Below, piece after piece: positions 53,506 through 64,000 of a DNA stretch of 64,000 nucleotides (position 1 is the first letter of the stretch; each line of letters opens with the position of its first letter). The stretch lies in NCBI RefSeq assembly GCF_039555335.1, contig NC_092647.1, forward strand, positions 11,813,594-11,877,593. The letters are read 5' to 3'. Both the position numbers and the translations under genes were made by a program. The stretch is from Amphiura filiformis (Eukaryota > Echinodermata > Ophiuroidea > Amphilepidida > Amphiuridae). Under the pieces are notes generated by a model. It was not told the origin of the DNA, did not search any database, and saw nothing but the letters and a program-made list of their open reading frames with translations.

Positions 53506-55424
53506 TCTTACACGTTTTTTGGACCACTTGGCCATTCATAGGAACACACGGAGGAACGTATAAGTTACTGACCTGTTATCAAAGATGGTATTAAAAGCAA
53601 ATCAGATAATAACAATGACACTAATGAAAGTGATTTTCCATTTTTTTCCACCAATGTCATCTCTCTTATCATAATTTCATAAGAGTAAACTAAAATCAAG
53701 GGTTTCACTAACCCCCCTCCGAAATGGTAATTGGTTTTGTTGATCAGCCTTACACTCGGATAAAGTTAACATTTGAACGCAAAATGAACGTAAAATGAGC
53801 GCAAAGGATGGATCTACGATTAAATAAAGTCATTTGGCGTAAAACACAAGCGTTTTAGAATACCTGATGAAAAATCTAAGAGTGGTCGTATAAAACAAGA
53901 CGCATTGATATTAGATATTTTAAAATGGTTCTTCAGTTGATTGTATTATGTAACTGTTAAAAAGACTACCGAGTGACCTTACACTGACATTTAATATTTA
54001 CTGTTTAGGACTTCATTTACTTGGGTTGACAAAAAGAGTTCCCGTATACAACGTGTCATTTGATCACCTTTTGATAAAATGACACGTCTTTTACAGTTTG
54101 CCTTTCTACTTGTATGTAAATAAACCTACTCGAAAGGAAAATAGCAGGAAGTGAGTGTTATGGATAGGGAGAGTTGATTGATTTGTGGTTGTAGGCAAGG
54201 ACGTGGCTTTGTTGGGTTAAGGTATACTTTTCAAGCAAAATAAGCGGATATGCACATATTTATCGAAAGGTTTCTTTTCAATATCAGATCCTTGGGATCT
54301 ACCATGCAAATAGCTATTCCCAGGCCCGTGCGGGGATGTGGGGTGTGGCTGGTGCGGCTCCCCCTTCCCACCCCCACACACACACAATTCAGAATTTGCG
54401 ATTGTAGCGATCAAAAAAGTAAGGTTTTTAAAGCTTTTTTTAGTCAAAAAAGGTCCAAATTTTGGCAAGAAAGTCCAGTTTTCACAAAAAGGCCCCCTTG
54501 GAAAAAAGTCCACTATTTTCAAAATAAGCACCCCTTCCTCAAAAAAATCCTGCGTAGGGGGCAGGCTATTCCCATTATGGTTGTTCACTGGGTATAATAA
54601 AATTTAATGATATTGTAAAGATTACGATGCCCTTTATGCGGCTGCTCTTCTAGTTCATCCCTTTGCTATTGTGCTTGCTCTTGTTCTTTACTCTGACAGT
54701 AGGGCTATGTCTTCTCTTCATCCTCTGGAATCCAAGCTGCTCTTCTCTGCCTGAGCAGGCAACATGCTTCTTTAACAGAGGTCTGTGAAACTCTTCCAAA
54801 TTCAGAGAAAATGTTACTTTTGTACACTTGAGTCATATCAAAACAATATTATTTATAATCTGAAAAGTTAAATGAAATACTCGTAAAGCAAATGTCTTCG
54901 ATTCATTCAAATTTGTCTGGTCAGGCAGGGTTGCCAGGCCAGGCAGTCGGACCGGACGGTTAACTATACATTGATTGTTTTGTGTGGTCATTTGGAAAAT
55001 ATCGTACATTTTGCCGTAAAACAAGTTAAAAATAAGCACCTTTATTTGAATTTTGAGGAAAATTTGAAGAAAAGAAATTCTTCGATACAACCTGTAATTA
55101 TGACTCATATACTCACTGAAACAAAATGGTACTTGACATCCTTACACCTAAATGACAGAAAAAATGGAACCAACACCAGTTCTATCATATCAAGGATGTC
55201 AAGCACCATTGTTTCCCTAAATGTAACACGTCAAAATGCTAATTCAAATATCACTACACAGCACCTAATAGTATACCAGAAAGCCGAATTTGATACCCTA
55301 ATTTGCGGCACAATTCTGGTACTGGGTATGTCCCTCGAATGTTGACAAGGGCGGCAATTTAATACGAAGCTATACATCACGGAAGATTGTAACATTGTGA
55401 ACAAAACTAACATACTTGTGCCAT
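53506..55424 (+). repeat. Distal end of super-unit copy E and unresolved DNA
   Basis: 54,090-54,310 (CCTACTCGAAAGGAAAATAG, CAGATCCTTGGGATCTACC) matches 34,130-34,400 and marks the far end of the unit. The rest has no recognised gene. The 123- to 124-residue frames at 54,217-54,597 and 54,971-55,345, and the 182-residue minus frame at 55,231-55,779, have no domain I recognise; the last crosses the edge of the element at 55,439. Confidence 0.5.
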
Positions 55425-55438
55425 TTGTTATTCCCTTT

Positions 55439-55920
55439 TCAACAACTCTTCCTATACCTTTGTACAGGAGCCAAGCGTTGTTAATCCGTGAATACACAGT
55501 CCAGTAGCGTATACGCGAACGCACGGTTACGCATGAGCGCGTAAAATTCGTCATGTCTGGAATGTATGCGTAAACATGAACGAGATCGCTTTGGCGGTAG
55601 CAGCTAGTAAATACATGAAATAATACCGCTTTATTCTTTAGTTTTATTGCTGATATCAACAGAGAAATACCGCAATCTTCTTGTATAAGGTTGAGCGGCA
55701 ATGACAAACGGACATTCCGAATGAAAGAATCGTGTGAATTAGATATCTTTAGCTTGTTTCGTTGTTGAAAGGGATTCAATCGCGTCCGGTGCGTCTGCTT
55801 GGTTTACTTCGCTCGGGCAGCTAAAGCTAAAGCTGCCCTCGCGAAGTAAACCACTCAGACGACGCGGATGCATCGTTGTTAATCGGTGATGAACAACGGT
55901 GAAACATGATTGAATCCCTA
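55439..55920. mobile_element. Composite foldback insertion in copy F
   Basis: CAACAACTCTTCCTATACCT matches the element at 38,485. Its right part (55,769-55,920) is the GTCTGCGTGGTTTA hairpin MITE, here GGTTTACTTCGCTCGGGCAG with the complement, and a nested palindrome GGGCAGCTAAAG...CTTTAGCTGCCC in the loop. In copies B and E the flanks CCCTTTT and ATCAGCATAC are joined, so this is an insertion. Confidence 0.75.
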
Positions 55921-56329
55921 ATATCAGCATACTTATAATTGATTTGGTCTCCTCATATGTCCTGTCTCGATTAACACTACGATCCAATTGACGTGTCGAT
56001 TTGACTAGTTATAGAAATGTTATCTAAATTTAGCATTTCCCACCGTTTAGATTAGTTCATCGATAATTTCCAAAATGTCATAGAGATATATGCATAGTCA
56101 ATATCTATTGAAAATAGCAACACAATATTGCACTCTAATCAGACCATGAGGAGACAGTTGCGATATGGCGAAGTACCCAGACAATTCATAATTTATGACA
56201 AGAATGCAATAATGATGCGCTGTAACATTCCATTATGTCCCTGTGTTGCAATGTTCAAATGAAAATGCAGAATTAACGTGTGAGACACTTAATAAGGTAA
56301 CGATCTTCGATGCTGATATTTGGAACCTC

Positions 56330-56885
56330 GTCTAAATCCTACCTTTCTTTCTCCTCTCTTTTCACCTCTCCTCTCCCTCTTCTCATCCCCTCTCCTTCCT
56401 CTCCTCTCGCATTGTCTCGTCTCGTCTCGCATCGCCTCGTCTCCTCTCGTCTCGTCTCGTCTCCTCTCCTCTCCTATCTTATCCTATCCCCTTTCCTCTT
56501 CCTTCCACTCCCCTTTCCTCTCCTCTTCTTCCCCTCCCTCTCCTCTTCTCTCCTCGCCTCTTCTCCTCTCCCCACCTCCTCTCCTCTCCCCACCGTCCCT
56601 ATCCTCTCCTCCCTCTCCTCCCCTCCCCTCTCCTCACCATTTCCTCTCCTCTCCTATCTTATCCTAACTTATCCTATCCCCCTCCTCTTCCCTCCCCTCC
56701 CCTTTCCTCTCCTCTTTCCCCCCCTCTCCTCTTCACTCCTCTCCTTGCCTACGCCTCTCCTCTTCTCTTCTCTCTTCTCAACTCTCTTCTCCTCTCCTCT
56801 CCTCTCCCCCCCTCCTCTCCTCTCCCCACTGTTCCTCTCCTCTCCTCCCTCTCCTCTCCTCTCCTCTCCTCTCCTATTATTCTCT
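56330..56885. repeat. ~550-bp pyrimidine (CT-rich) tract
   Basis: Almost all C and T on the plus strand, with CTCTC, CCTCT, TCTCG and CCTATC words. It generates Ser/Leu/Pro frames (56,310-56,924) that are not genes. It holds the microsatellite place of the super-unit. Confidence 0.95.
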
Positions 56886-57610
56886 CTATCACTGTCTGTA
56901 AAAATTAACCAACTTCATCAGTAAGATCAATGACACACTTAAAATAATGGCCATGATATTGGCTGATGAAGTGTCCGTCCCCGGGTGTCCGTCTTTTTTG
57001 GAAAGGGCTAAATTTACCAACATAATTATATCAATCTTTCAGTGAGTGAAAATGCTTGAGACCAGTTTAAGTAAGACACGAATGAATTCAATTCCTTGAT
57101 GTCAATGACTTCGTCGTGTTAAAAATAATAATAAATCAGCCTCGAGTTATATTTGTAAGTGTAACTTGAGGCCGCACTATTATATAGTATAACATTAAAA
57201 TATCTTTATTGCTATTAGGGACGCTTGGGAACTTCCCGGGTACTATATTGCGTGCTAGATGACCTTCACACTTCACAGTGGTTGCCTAGTACTAGTGGGG
57301 TTGGAATTTAATAGGGTAAAATACGCGCGGGACTCTAACAGCATATCCCTAAAAGACCCAAGGAACTGCTAAAAAAAGAAATCAAAATATCTCACCTTGC
57401 CTGTGACAATACAAAAAGACTTCTGTAGCTAATGTTGCTCTTGTGGTCGTGTTTGGATCCTTTTTGAGAGTAGAGTATAATATTATGGTAAGATCCTTCC
57501 TGTAGTGCCGAGGCGCGCTGAAGGCTTATTGTTGCAATTCGCGACCGATTTGCCTAATTTTTGGTTGACGTAATAGACTGAATAAACTATACAGAGTATA
57601 TAATTTGAAT

Positions 57611-57720
57611 CTTGAGGGCATCGTTACATGTTAATAAAATTTTACTTATCGCCGACCATTATTATTATATAAATAATGATTACGACCATTTTATTTCCAC
57701 CAGGAAACTCACCTGACGCA
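57611..57720 (+). repeat. Nine-copy core of the super-unit (copy F)
   Basis: CTTGAGGGCATCGTTACATG to CACCTGACGCAGTAAAAACA; the most diverged plus-oriented copy. Confidence 0.72.
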
Positions 57721-58145
57721 GTAAAAACATTTCTTTACAATGGCAGTGTGTGCCAATATCTGTGATGTGATTGCTATTTTATTTCTGCGAAAAATACCTA
57801 CGTTCAAAATGCTTTATAAGATCTTGTTTGCAAAGTGATTATTCTTTGTTGCGTGTATCTGAATCACCCGTAGTCAAGTCATTCATTTATATTATAACTT
57901 CGATTGTTATTCCTGTTGATTTTCAATATTTGACTCCCGTCGTGGACCCTTATAGCACAAAGTAACGTATCGAATTGCTTACGTATACCCACACTAAATT
58001 AGCTTTTCAAATTTCTTTAGGTTTACTTGTCAAATTATTTTAAACAAATCAAGCGTATTTCCTTTCGCCGGCTCATTTCCCGCAGCCTGAATACCACCTC
58101 TGTTCCAATTACAACTAGTGGCAAATGGTGGTCATAGACCACAAA

Positions 58146-58895
58146 CCTAGCTGGGGCATGTTGGTGTTTTGGAGGTATCTGACCCCTGCAAAATGTTCCA
58201 AAAATTTTCCCCTGGTCATGAGGTTTGTTGTCACCGAGTTTGAGTCCCATACTCCTTACAGATGCCTAGAAAATTAAATTAATAAGATTTGACCCAGATA
58301 ACCTTTGACCTGACCCCTGCACAGTGTTCCAAAGTGTTCCCCTGGTCAGTAAGTTTGTTGTCCCAAAGTTTGAACCATACCCCTTACAGATGTCCAGAAA
58401 ATGCATTTCGAAAATTTGACCTCTGCATGACCTTTGACCTGACCCCTGCAAAATGTTCCATTGGTCATGATATTTGTTGTCACTGAGTTTGAGCCCCATA
58501 CCCCTTACAGATGTCCAGATAATATAATTGTAAGATTTTACCCCCTTAATGACCTTTGACCCCAATTCTGTGTGTAAGGTATGGGCACTGGGTAAAGCCG
58601 ATGCACATGTGTAAGTGACGTCATTGTGCTATGTTAAATGTGGCAGAAGAAGCATTTTGAAGATATTTGGTTATATACCGAAAATGCCCCTTTAATGACC
58701 TTTGATCCCAATTCTGTTTGCACCATATGGGCACTGGATATAGGCGATACATATGTGCAAGTTACGTAATTGTAGGGTGTAACATGTAGGAGGAGAAGCA
58801 TTTTGAAGTTTGTTGCCAGAAGAAGAAGAAAGAAGAATCGGATAGCAAAACAGTACCTAGCTCGGGGGGTTGAAAACCCCCCAGCTAGGTAATGA
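58146..58895 (-). repeat. Dispersed element with ~120-bp internal repeats and a terminal hairpin
   Basis: CCTAGCTGGGG at the left (58,146) and a GC-rich hairpin (CCTAGCTCGGGGGGTTGAAA / CCCCCCAGCTAGG) at the right end. Inside, tandem units carry TGACCTTTGACC and CATACCCCTTACAGATGTCC (58,255, 58,377, 58,498). The end hairpin with TAG-type words suggests a Helentron/HINE-type element; this is inferred. Frames at 58,035-58,912 come from the repeats. Confidence 0.7.
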
Positions 58896-59279
58896 GGTTT
58901 TGATGCATACAATAATGCACAATACTAGTCTAATGTCATTCCTTGTATACAGTTCCTGTATGCGATACTACTCATCGTTCATTATGTTTCCAATTCAAAT
59001 ATTTATATACAGACAAAAGATGTGTGTGTTTTCATTGATCTTCTAATCGAGATTTAAATACAATGTCCAAAATACGATGTGCTGTAATCATGATAATATT
59101 ACGAAAATTTCAGAAAGCAAAGAAGCTGGAACAGTTACGTAGAAATTATCTGTAAAAAAGGAAAATTACCGCATATTCTTTCTGAAAGTAAGACAGTTTA
59201 TTGTGGCACAGTTCCGGCAAATTTGCTTGTTGAAATGTCCTTGACGTTACAGCACTATATATTACAAAGTAAACAGTAT

Positions 59280-59642
59280 GTTTCGACTATATTTATAAAT
59301 ACTTATTATAAATACGCACGTGACCACCTCTGCGCTGCCATAACAGCTACTAGATAGTTAGTCTCGAAGTGGCATTCCAGATAGCGGTTGGTCTTCCTGT
59401 ACATTTGAATGTAAAGGCGGTAAACATCGCGAGACTGTGCAGCAAAATTGATAACATATTGCAAATTCTGAATCCCTCCCCCATGTGTAATAATTTTGCT
59501 ATTCAATTAATACTTAAATTTGGTGGTATTTATCTAAAGAGTTCCTATCTCTTTCAATGGTATAAGGATCACGCTTGCTGGTATGTCGTGCCCATAGGTC
59601 ACGGACGTATTTATAAATGCGTATTTATAAATATAGTCGAAG
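59280..59642. mobile_element. MITE with TTTCGACTATATTTATAAAT ends
   Basis: TTCGACTATATTTATAAATA and GCACGTGACC on the left pair with GGTCACGGACGTATTTATAA and TATAAATATAGTCGAA on the right; inverted repeats of about 45 bp. The frame at 59,369-59,653 runs into the right arm and is not called. Confidence 0.75.
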
Positions 59643-60420
59643 GTAGCTGGTAAACTACATTAGTAATGAAAATATTTCTATATTGAGTCATTTACATGTT
59701 ATAATATGGTTTATAATACTCTCACACCGCATATTCACAAGTTACGCACGATGAAGTACATTACAAAGAAATTAAACATGAGTTGCCAGGTGCCATACTG
59801 TATTTGATGAAGTACATTGCTAAAAATTAAACAAGTTCTCATGTGAAACATACTGCATATATTAATGTTCAAATGTCACGTAAAGATATATTATTGATGA
59901 ACTCTTCTTGCACGACGGCCCATGGATTAGAACTAACAAAGAAATATGGTTTACATTCGATTCTTTCATGAACTTGTTATGAATATGATATTAAAGAATA
60001 ATCACCACATTGGTTTGACTTTAGCTGGTTTTATACTGTTATGCAGCTTGCCGCTGACCGCGGCGTGACGCATGCGCATTGCAGACAAACGGATACAATC
60101 AAGGCTTGTGATTGGCTGGTACGTCATGACAGAGGTATTATGTCACCTATCTCATATCGCGGTTTACATTATGCATGACTACTATTTATGTAAACAACTT
60201 CACACATCACGCAAGCCTTTAAAAGTGTCAAAGACTTTAAATTAGTCAGAAGGATCTCTATTTCTATTTAAAAATGTTTCGTAAGTTATGTATAGTTGCT
60301 TGACTTCAAATTACACTCTTGGTGGTGGAAAATTAAAATGCATTGAAATGCTTTTCGGATGTGTCAATGGTACAGAAATGTAGTGCACTAAATTGCAAAA
60401 GTACTTTACTACCTGACTAT
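59643..60420 (+). repeat. Super-unit copy F, middle part
   Basis: ATGAACTCTTCTTGCACGAC (59,897), CGATTCTTTCATGAACTT (about 59,958) and CTTCACACATCACGCAAG (about 60,197) match 27,263-27,470 and 44,826-45,035. A GC-rich piece at about 60,022-60,168 (GCTGACCGCGGCGTGACGC) is absent from those copies and may be an insertion. Confidence 0.68.
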
Positions 60421-60480
60421 CGAGAGAAAGAATGTGTGGAGAATGAGTGAGAGAATGAGTGAGAGAGAGAGAGAGGGTGA
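60421..60480. repeat. GA-rich simple repeat
   Basis: GAGTGAGA and GAGAGA runs. Confidence 0.85.
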
Positions 60481-60703
60481 AGAGAGGGAGGAAGACATTG
60501 GTGCTTGTACATTAAAACATTATTCCATGCAGTAGTAATGTCAGACTCGTATCCGTTTGTCAATCTGTTGGCATCATCTATATAGATTTCTGCATAATGT
60601 CAAGGCTATTCCCAATTTCAGAAAAATAGAGCACTCATTTTTTGGGGAATGTAAAAAAATATATAATTATCCTGTTTTGCCAATGAGACATAGCCAAATC
60701 TTG

Positions 60704-60973
60704 GTTGGAACTAACTGGCAATGAAACAGAAATTTGAATATTTGGATTATAAGGGTAACATGCAATGTTTTGTTACGATATTTTATTACAATAACGGTAG
60801 GCAAAGATTTGACACAAATTTAAGCATAAAAATTTTGAGTATAGGCTTAAATATTACTCTTATTCTTAATACACACAAAAAACCTTAAAAATTGAAGATT
60901 TTGGCCCTCATTCGCAAAAAGTTTATCAAAATAAAAATATGAACAGTTAACTTTTACTGCCAGTTAGTTCCAA
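60704..60973. repeat. Candidate MITE with GGAACTAACTGGCA ends
   Basis: GGAACTAACTGGCA (60,704) and its perfect reverse complement TGCCAGTTAGTTCC (60,960) flank 240 bp of AT-rich non-coding DNA. Only 14 bp pair, so the call is modest. Confidence 0.5.
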
Positions 60974-61013
60974 AGTGAAGGTTCAGTCTTGAATATTGTT
61001 TAAAGTAGTATTC

Positions 61014-61175
61014 AGACTTTTTATTGTACGTACAATATTGTATGTAACATATATACGTTATTTAATCTATTGCCATTCTATTTCCAGTAATGTTTAAGTT
61101 CTAACGAATGTTTGATGATAAATAGATTAAATAACGTATATATGTTACATACAATATTGTACGTACAATACTCGG
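61014..61175. mobile_element. Palindrome with perfect 48-bp arms
   Basis: 61,023-61,070 and 61,122-61,169 are exact reverse complements (ATTGTACGTACAATATTGTA...), separated by 51 bp. CAGACT beyond each arm suggests that the element ends a few bases further out. No coding capacity. Confidence 0.88.
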
Positions 61176-61632
61176 AGTCTGTGGAGCGCTTTATTGTAAA
61201 ACAGGATAGTCTTTTTTATTACTGCTGTATTGTTCTGAAATCGGGACTAACTAGCCTTGACATAAAAACACTCTAAATAACAGTCAAGGTTTTACTTAAT
61301 TGCTGACCGCATTTTCCCGTTAAGCCATTCCGTTCGAACATTGCTTACTTAAAATCATTGCAATTATTTTCGATTTTAGTTTGATTATATAAAATATACA
61401 TAAACAAAAGAGAGACTTTAGTATTCTGCTGCAAATTGCAGTTTGCAAAATACTTGGAAGTTCTACTCAAGGCCGTCAATTATTAAGTCAATACTCAAAG
61501 CAAAAAGCTGTTCTTATTTCCCTTGGTATTTCGAAGGCTGTAGTATTTAGTGTATTTCATCATAAATAGGTCAGGATTGGCAGGATAGTTGTCGCGTTTG
61601 ATTTAACGTGTCTGCAGACTATGAAATACTAA

Positions 61633-61891
61633 TATGTGATGCGATCAAGCAAAATCGGTCGGAACTCGGAAATATTGATTTTGAGATATAGCCAAACAAA
61701 GGATCTATTTCTTTTTGTTTCCTCTTGTTTTTGAAACTCTTTCATTGCTCATCATATCTTTGGAACTGGTTGTTCTATTTCAATGGGGTTTTCTGCAAAA
61801 TCCAGCTTTGTAAATGCTTTTACTTTTCTATAAGAAACTGAAAATTAAATATTTCCGAGTTCCGACTGATTTTGCTTGATCGCATCACATT
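61633..61891. mobile_element. GATCAAGC-family MITE, complete copy
   Basis: ATGTGATGCGATCAAGCAAA and TCGGTCGGAACTCGGAAATA on the left pair with the right end in reverse; inverted repeats of about 45 bp. It belongs with 28,845-29,005 and 32,078-32,275. Confidence 0.85.
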
Positions 61892-62960
61892 TAAAGATGC
61901 AAGAAAAGAAATGCCCTAAACTTATAATGCGCCTTTGGAGAAGGATATACAAACCGCAGTGAAAGTATACAAAAAACAGCAACCAGAGACAAAAGGGTAC
62001 TTGGTCATCAATTTCATTCATTGTCGCGTTTGCAAAACGGCATAGGAACCACTGCCAGGATGCTACGTAATGACGGGTTGAAATACGCTCGTATACATTA
62101 TAGATGAGTTTTGTTCAGGGCTCATGTTTTTAAAAAACCCGCCACATCACAATAATGCTATTAGACATCGTAGGTGTTAAACGGGGTTCACTCAAGCATA
62201 TAAATATACCAGTCCCTTGCCTTTGTTGATAAACATTGAGGTCAACTCATCTATACTGTATCTCATCTCAAGTTGAGAGTAACGCCTTGTTGGATTTTGA
62301 AGTGCACGTGGCAGACTCGAATCAAATGTAAATTTGTGTTATGCTTTATATACATGTATATTTATAACGTTTTTGCTTACGCATGTTCCATGTATTTTTA
62401 TGGAGGTCTTGGTACATCCTTTGGGGCAATACATGGCGAAAGTTTTGTAGTTATAACTTTTTATGTATATTGCTATATAGATATATACTTTTTCAGAATA
62501 AAGGGAAAATCAAGCCTTATGAGAGACGCAATATTCTATATGTCATTTAAAGGTCCGTAACCCGATCGACAGCATCATCCTACCGATTTTTTTCATTGTT
62601 GATGAGGTTTTGGTATCATTTAATAGATTATATTTTTCTCATTACCATCCTGAAATTTGACGATCCAATTTGATGTATTTTCGGATAAATCAAGAAACAA
62701 ACAGGCTATACTGGTAACCACCTTCGCCATTCTGGGTAGGAAAAAATGATTCCGTGAATAAGAGCCGTTTTACTCCCGTGCCAATTCGCACGAACGGAAA
62801 TAGGTCCGAAAAAATGAGGGCGCTATAATGATAAACGCTTAAAACAAAAATAAAGAAATACATAAAGGATGAAATAAATACAAAACAAGACCTTATCTTG
62901 TTAAGTATGATACGAGGAATGTGAAAAAAATATGAGCAAAAATATCCCCCACTATAAAAT
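61892..62960. other. No gene recognised
   Basis: TATAAATATACC near 62,199 could be a TATA-like word, followed by a 95-residue frame (62,273-62,560) that starts from a non-ATG codon and has no recognised domain. Not enough to call a gene. Confidence 0.4.
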
Positions 62961-64000
62961 TAATTAATTAATTAATTAAAAATATTATAAAAAAAACATT
63001 TTTTCATTCAAACAAATCCTAAAATAAAAGATAAGTGTAAAATGTACGTGATGATAATATACAAAATTAAAAGGAAATGTATCAGGGTCAAATTAAAATA
63101 AAGAGAATGAGATATTTTGTCAAAAGAATGATGAGCGTAGTGGTATGGCGAAGCACTCGACGGCAGTGTTGTTTCTGGATGCCGGACCACAATGCAATTC
63201 ATGCGTACCAACTTATTGGCTTACTAATTGTGCTAATTATTCACTTTTACGCTGACAATGTTCTCGTTTTCTCACATAGATGCATAAAGGGGACAATATT
63301 TGAAATTGTATGTAAGTTTGAAGACAATCCATATCCTAAACTGATAGGGTTACCCCCCCCTTTAATTGCAGATATTGCATTTGTATTTTGGGAGCAAACA
63401 TATGCAAATCACAAGCCTCCTAGATCCTGAGGAGAAACACGGTATCTACTATGCCCTTTATTTACACATACTACCCTTTTACATGGGCGGTAATGGTGAC
63501 AAATACAGTGCAATATTCTGTCAGCCCAGTTCATTTTCTGTCTGACAGCGACATCTAATGACACAATAAAATGGAAATACATCCATTTTAATTATCTATT
63601 AAATCTTATTCGCTTACACAGATAGATCTCTCAAATGCCTGTAGTGTAATGTGTAAATAAATAAATAATGTCAAAACCCACACACTGCCCGTCACGTATT
63701 ACATACTACTAGTACCTATATTGGTACCTCAGTTCTCCTTTTTGGTGCCCTACTTTTATTATACCGCCTACCTAAAATATGCCAAATGTATAATTCTCGA
63801 CGTACGTAGAGGAACATCAAAGATTACCTTAGCTACTCCTGAGAATATAGGGTGTGTTACGTATGTGTGCCAAAACGCAAGTTATTGAGACTGATGTCGA
63901 GAAATGGAAACTTAGAGGCACTAGTATCACAGCAATCTTTTATATCGAGAGGAGTACACCTCAATCACACTTTGTATGGTTTAAGGTTATCATAAAATAA
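62961..64000. other. No gene recognised
   Basis: Begins with a short (TTAA)n run. A 117-residue plus-strand frame (63,077-63,430) has no recognised domain. No terminal repeats or RNA genes seen. Confidence 0.45.

Larger units (their letters stand above)
55425..57970 (+). repeat. Super-unit copy F (plus-oriented)
   Basis: CATTTGTTATTCCCTTTT (55,426), interrupted by the element 55,439-55,920, then ATATCAGCATAC, TTTGGTCTCCTCATATGTCC (about 55,942), CACTCTAATCAGACCATGAG (56,131), the CT tract, ATTAGGGACGCTTGGGAACT (about 57,214), the core (57,611-57,720) and a GACTCCCGTCGTGGACCCTT stretch (57,931). No gene recognised. Confidence 0.78.

Noticed and set aside
56310-56924. 204-residue Ser/Leu/Pro-rich frame that could pass for a low-complexity protein
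   Set aside because: Whole frame lies in a CT tract; no conserved motif.
62199-62560. TATA-like word followed by a 95-residue frame
   Set aside because: AT-rich background makes the TATA word cheap; the frame starts from a non-ATG codon and has no known domain.
63077-63430. 117-residue open frame near the right end
   Set aside because: No recognised domain, no splice or promoter support; probably chance.

Overview
This window looks like repeat-dominated nuclear DNA from an animal, most likely a marine invertebrate (echinoderm, hemichordate, mollusc or similar). It is AT-rich by eye. It holds remnants of CR1/L2-like and RTE-like LINEs, a Penelope-like fragment, Tc1/mariner transposases, tRNA-derived SINEs and many palindromic MITEs, with microsatellites throughout. 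I see no intact host protein-coding gene, no operon-like spacing and no rRNA or functional tRNA gene. The exact species cannot be told from the sequence.

The main architecture is one long non-coding super-unit, roughly 9 kb before later insertions, present many times. Copies read on the minus strand at about 1-5,530, 5,531-11,610 and 15,781-18,230. Copies read on the plus strand start at about 13,670, 19,441, 36,805, 46,375 and 55,425, with a further partial copy at 43,091. The three rightmost complete starts are 9.57 and 9.05 kb apart. Inside the copy starting at 19,441 is a second, local duplication (27,200-30,530 against 30,833-33,640). A core of about 150 bp from the unit recurs nine times in the window.

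Because the copies can be compared, several insertions can be read against an empty site. These include an element with AATT target duplications (4,782-5,393), one with 9-bp duplications (23,456-23,807), TTAA-flanked palindromes (166-531, 36,150-36,800, 39,185-39,843) and a 3.6-kb foldback at 5,877-9,487.

Coding remnants, left to right: two head-to-head copies of a CXC-domain transposon-like protein (6,708-8,663); a frameshifted protein of an uncharacterised family (20,370-21,705) inside a 2.3-kb insertion; a Penelope-like endonuclease C-terminus (22,582-22,757); a CR1/L2-like reverse transcriptase (24,970-26,520); a Tc1/mariner transposase end (34,899-35,240); a mariner-like transposase C-terminus (47,343-47,457); and an RTE-like reverse transcriptase (49,115-50,488). 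All are broken. These parts do not work together as a pathway. The window is best read as a graveyard and nursery of mobile elements built on a segmentally duplicated, non-coding unit.
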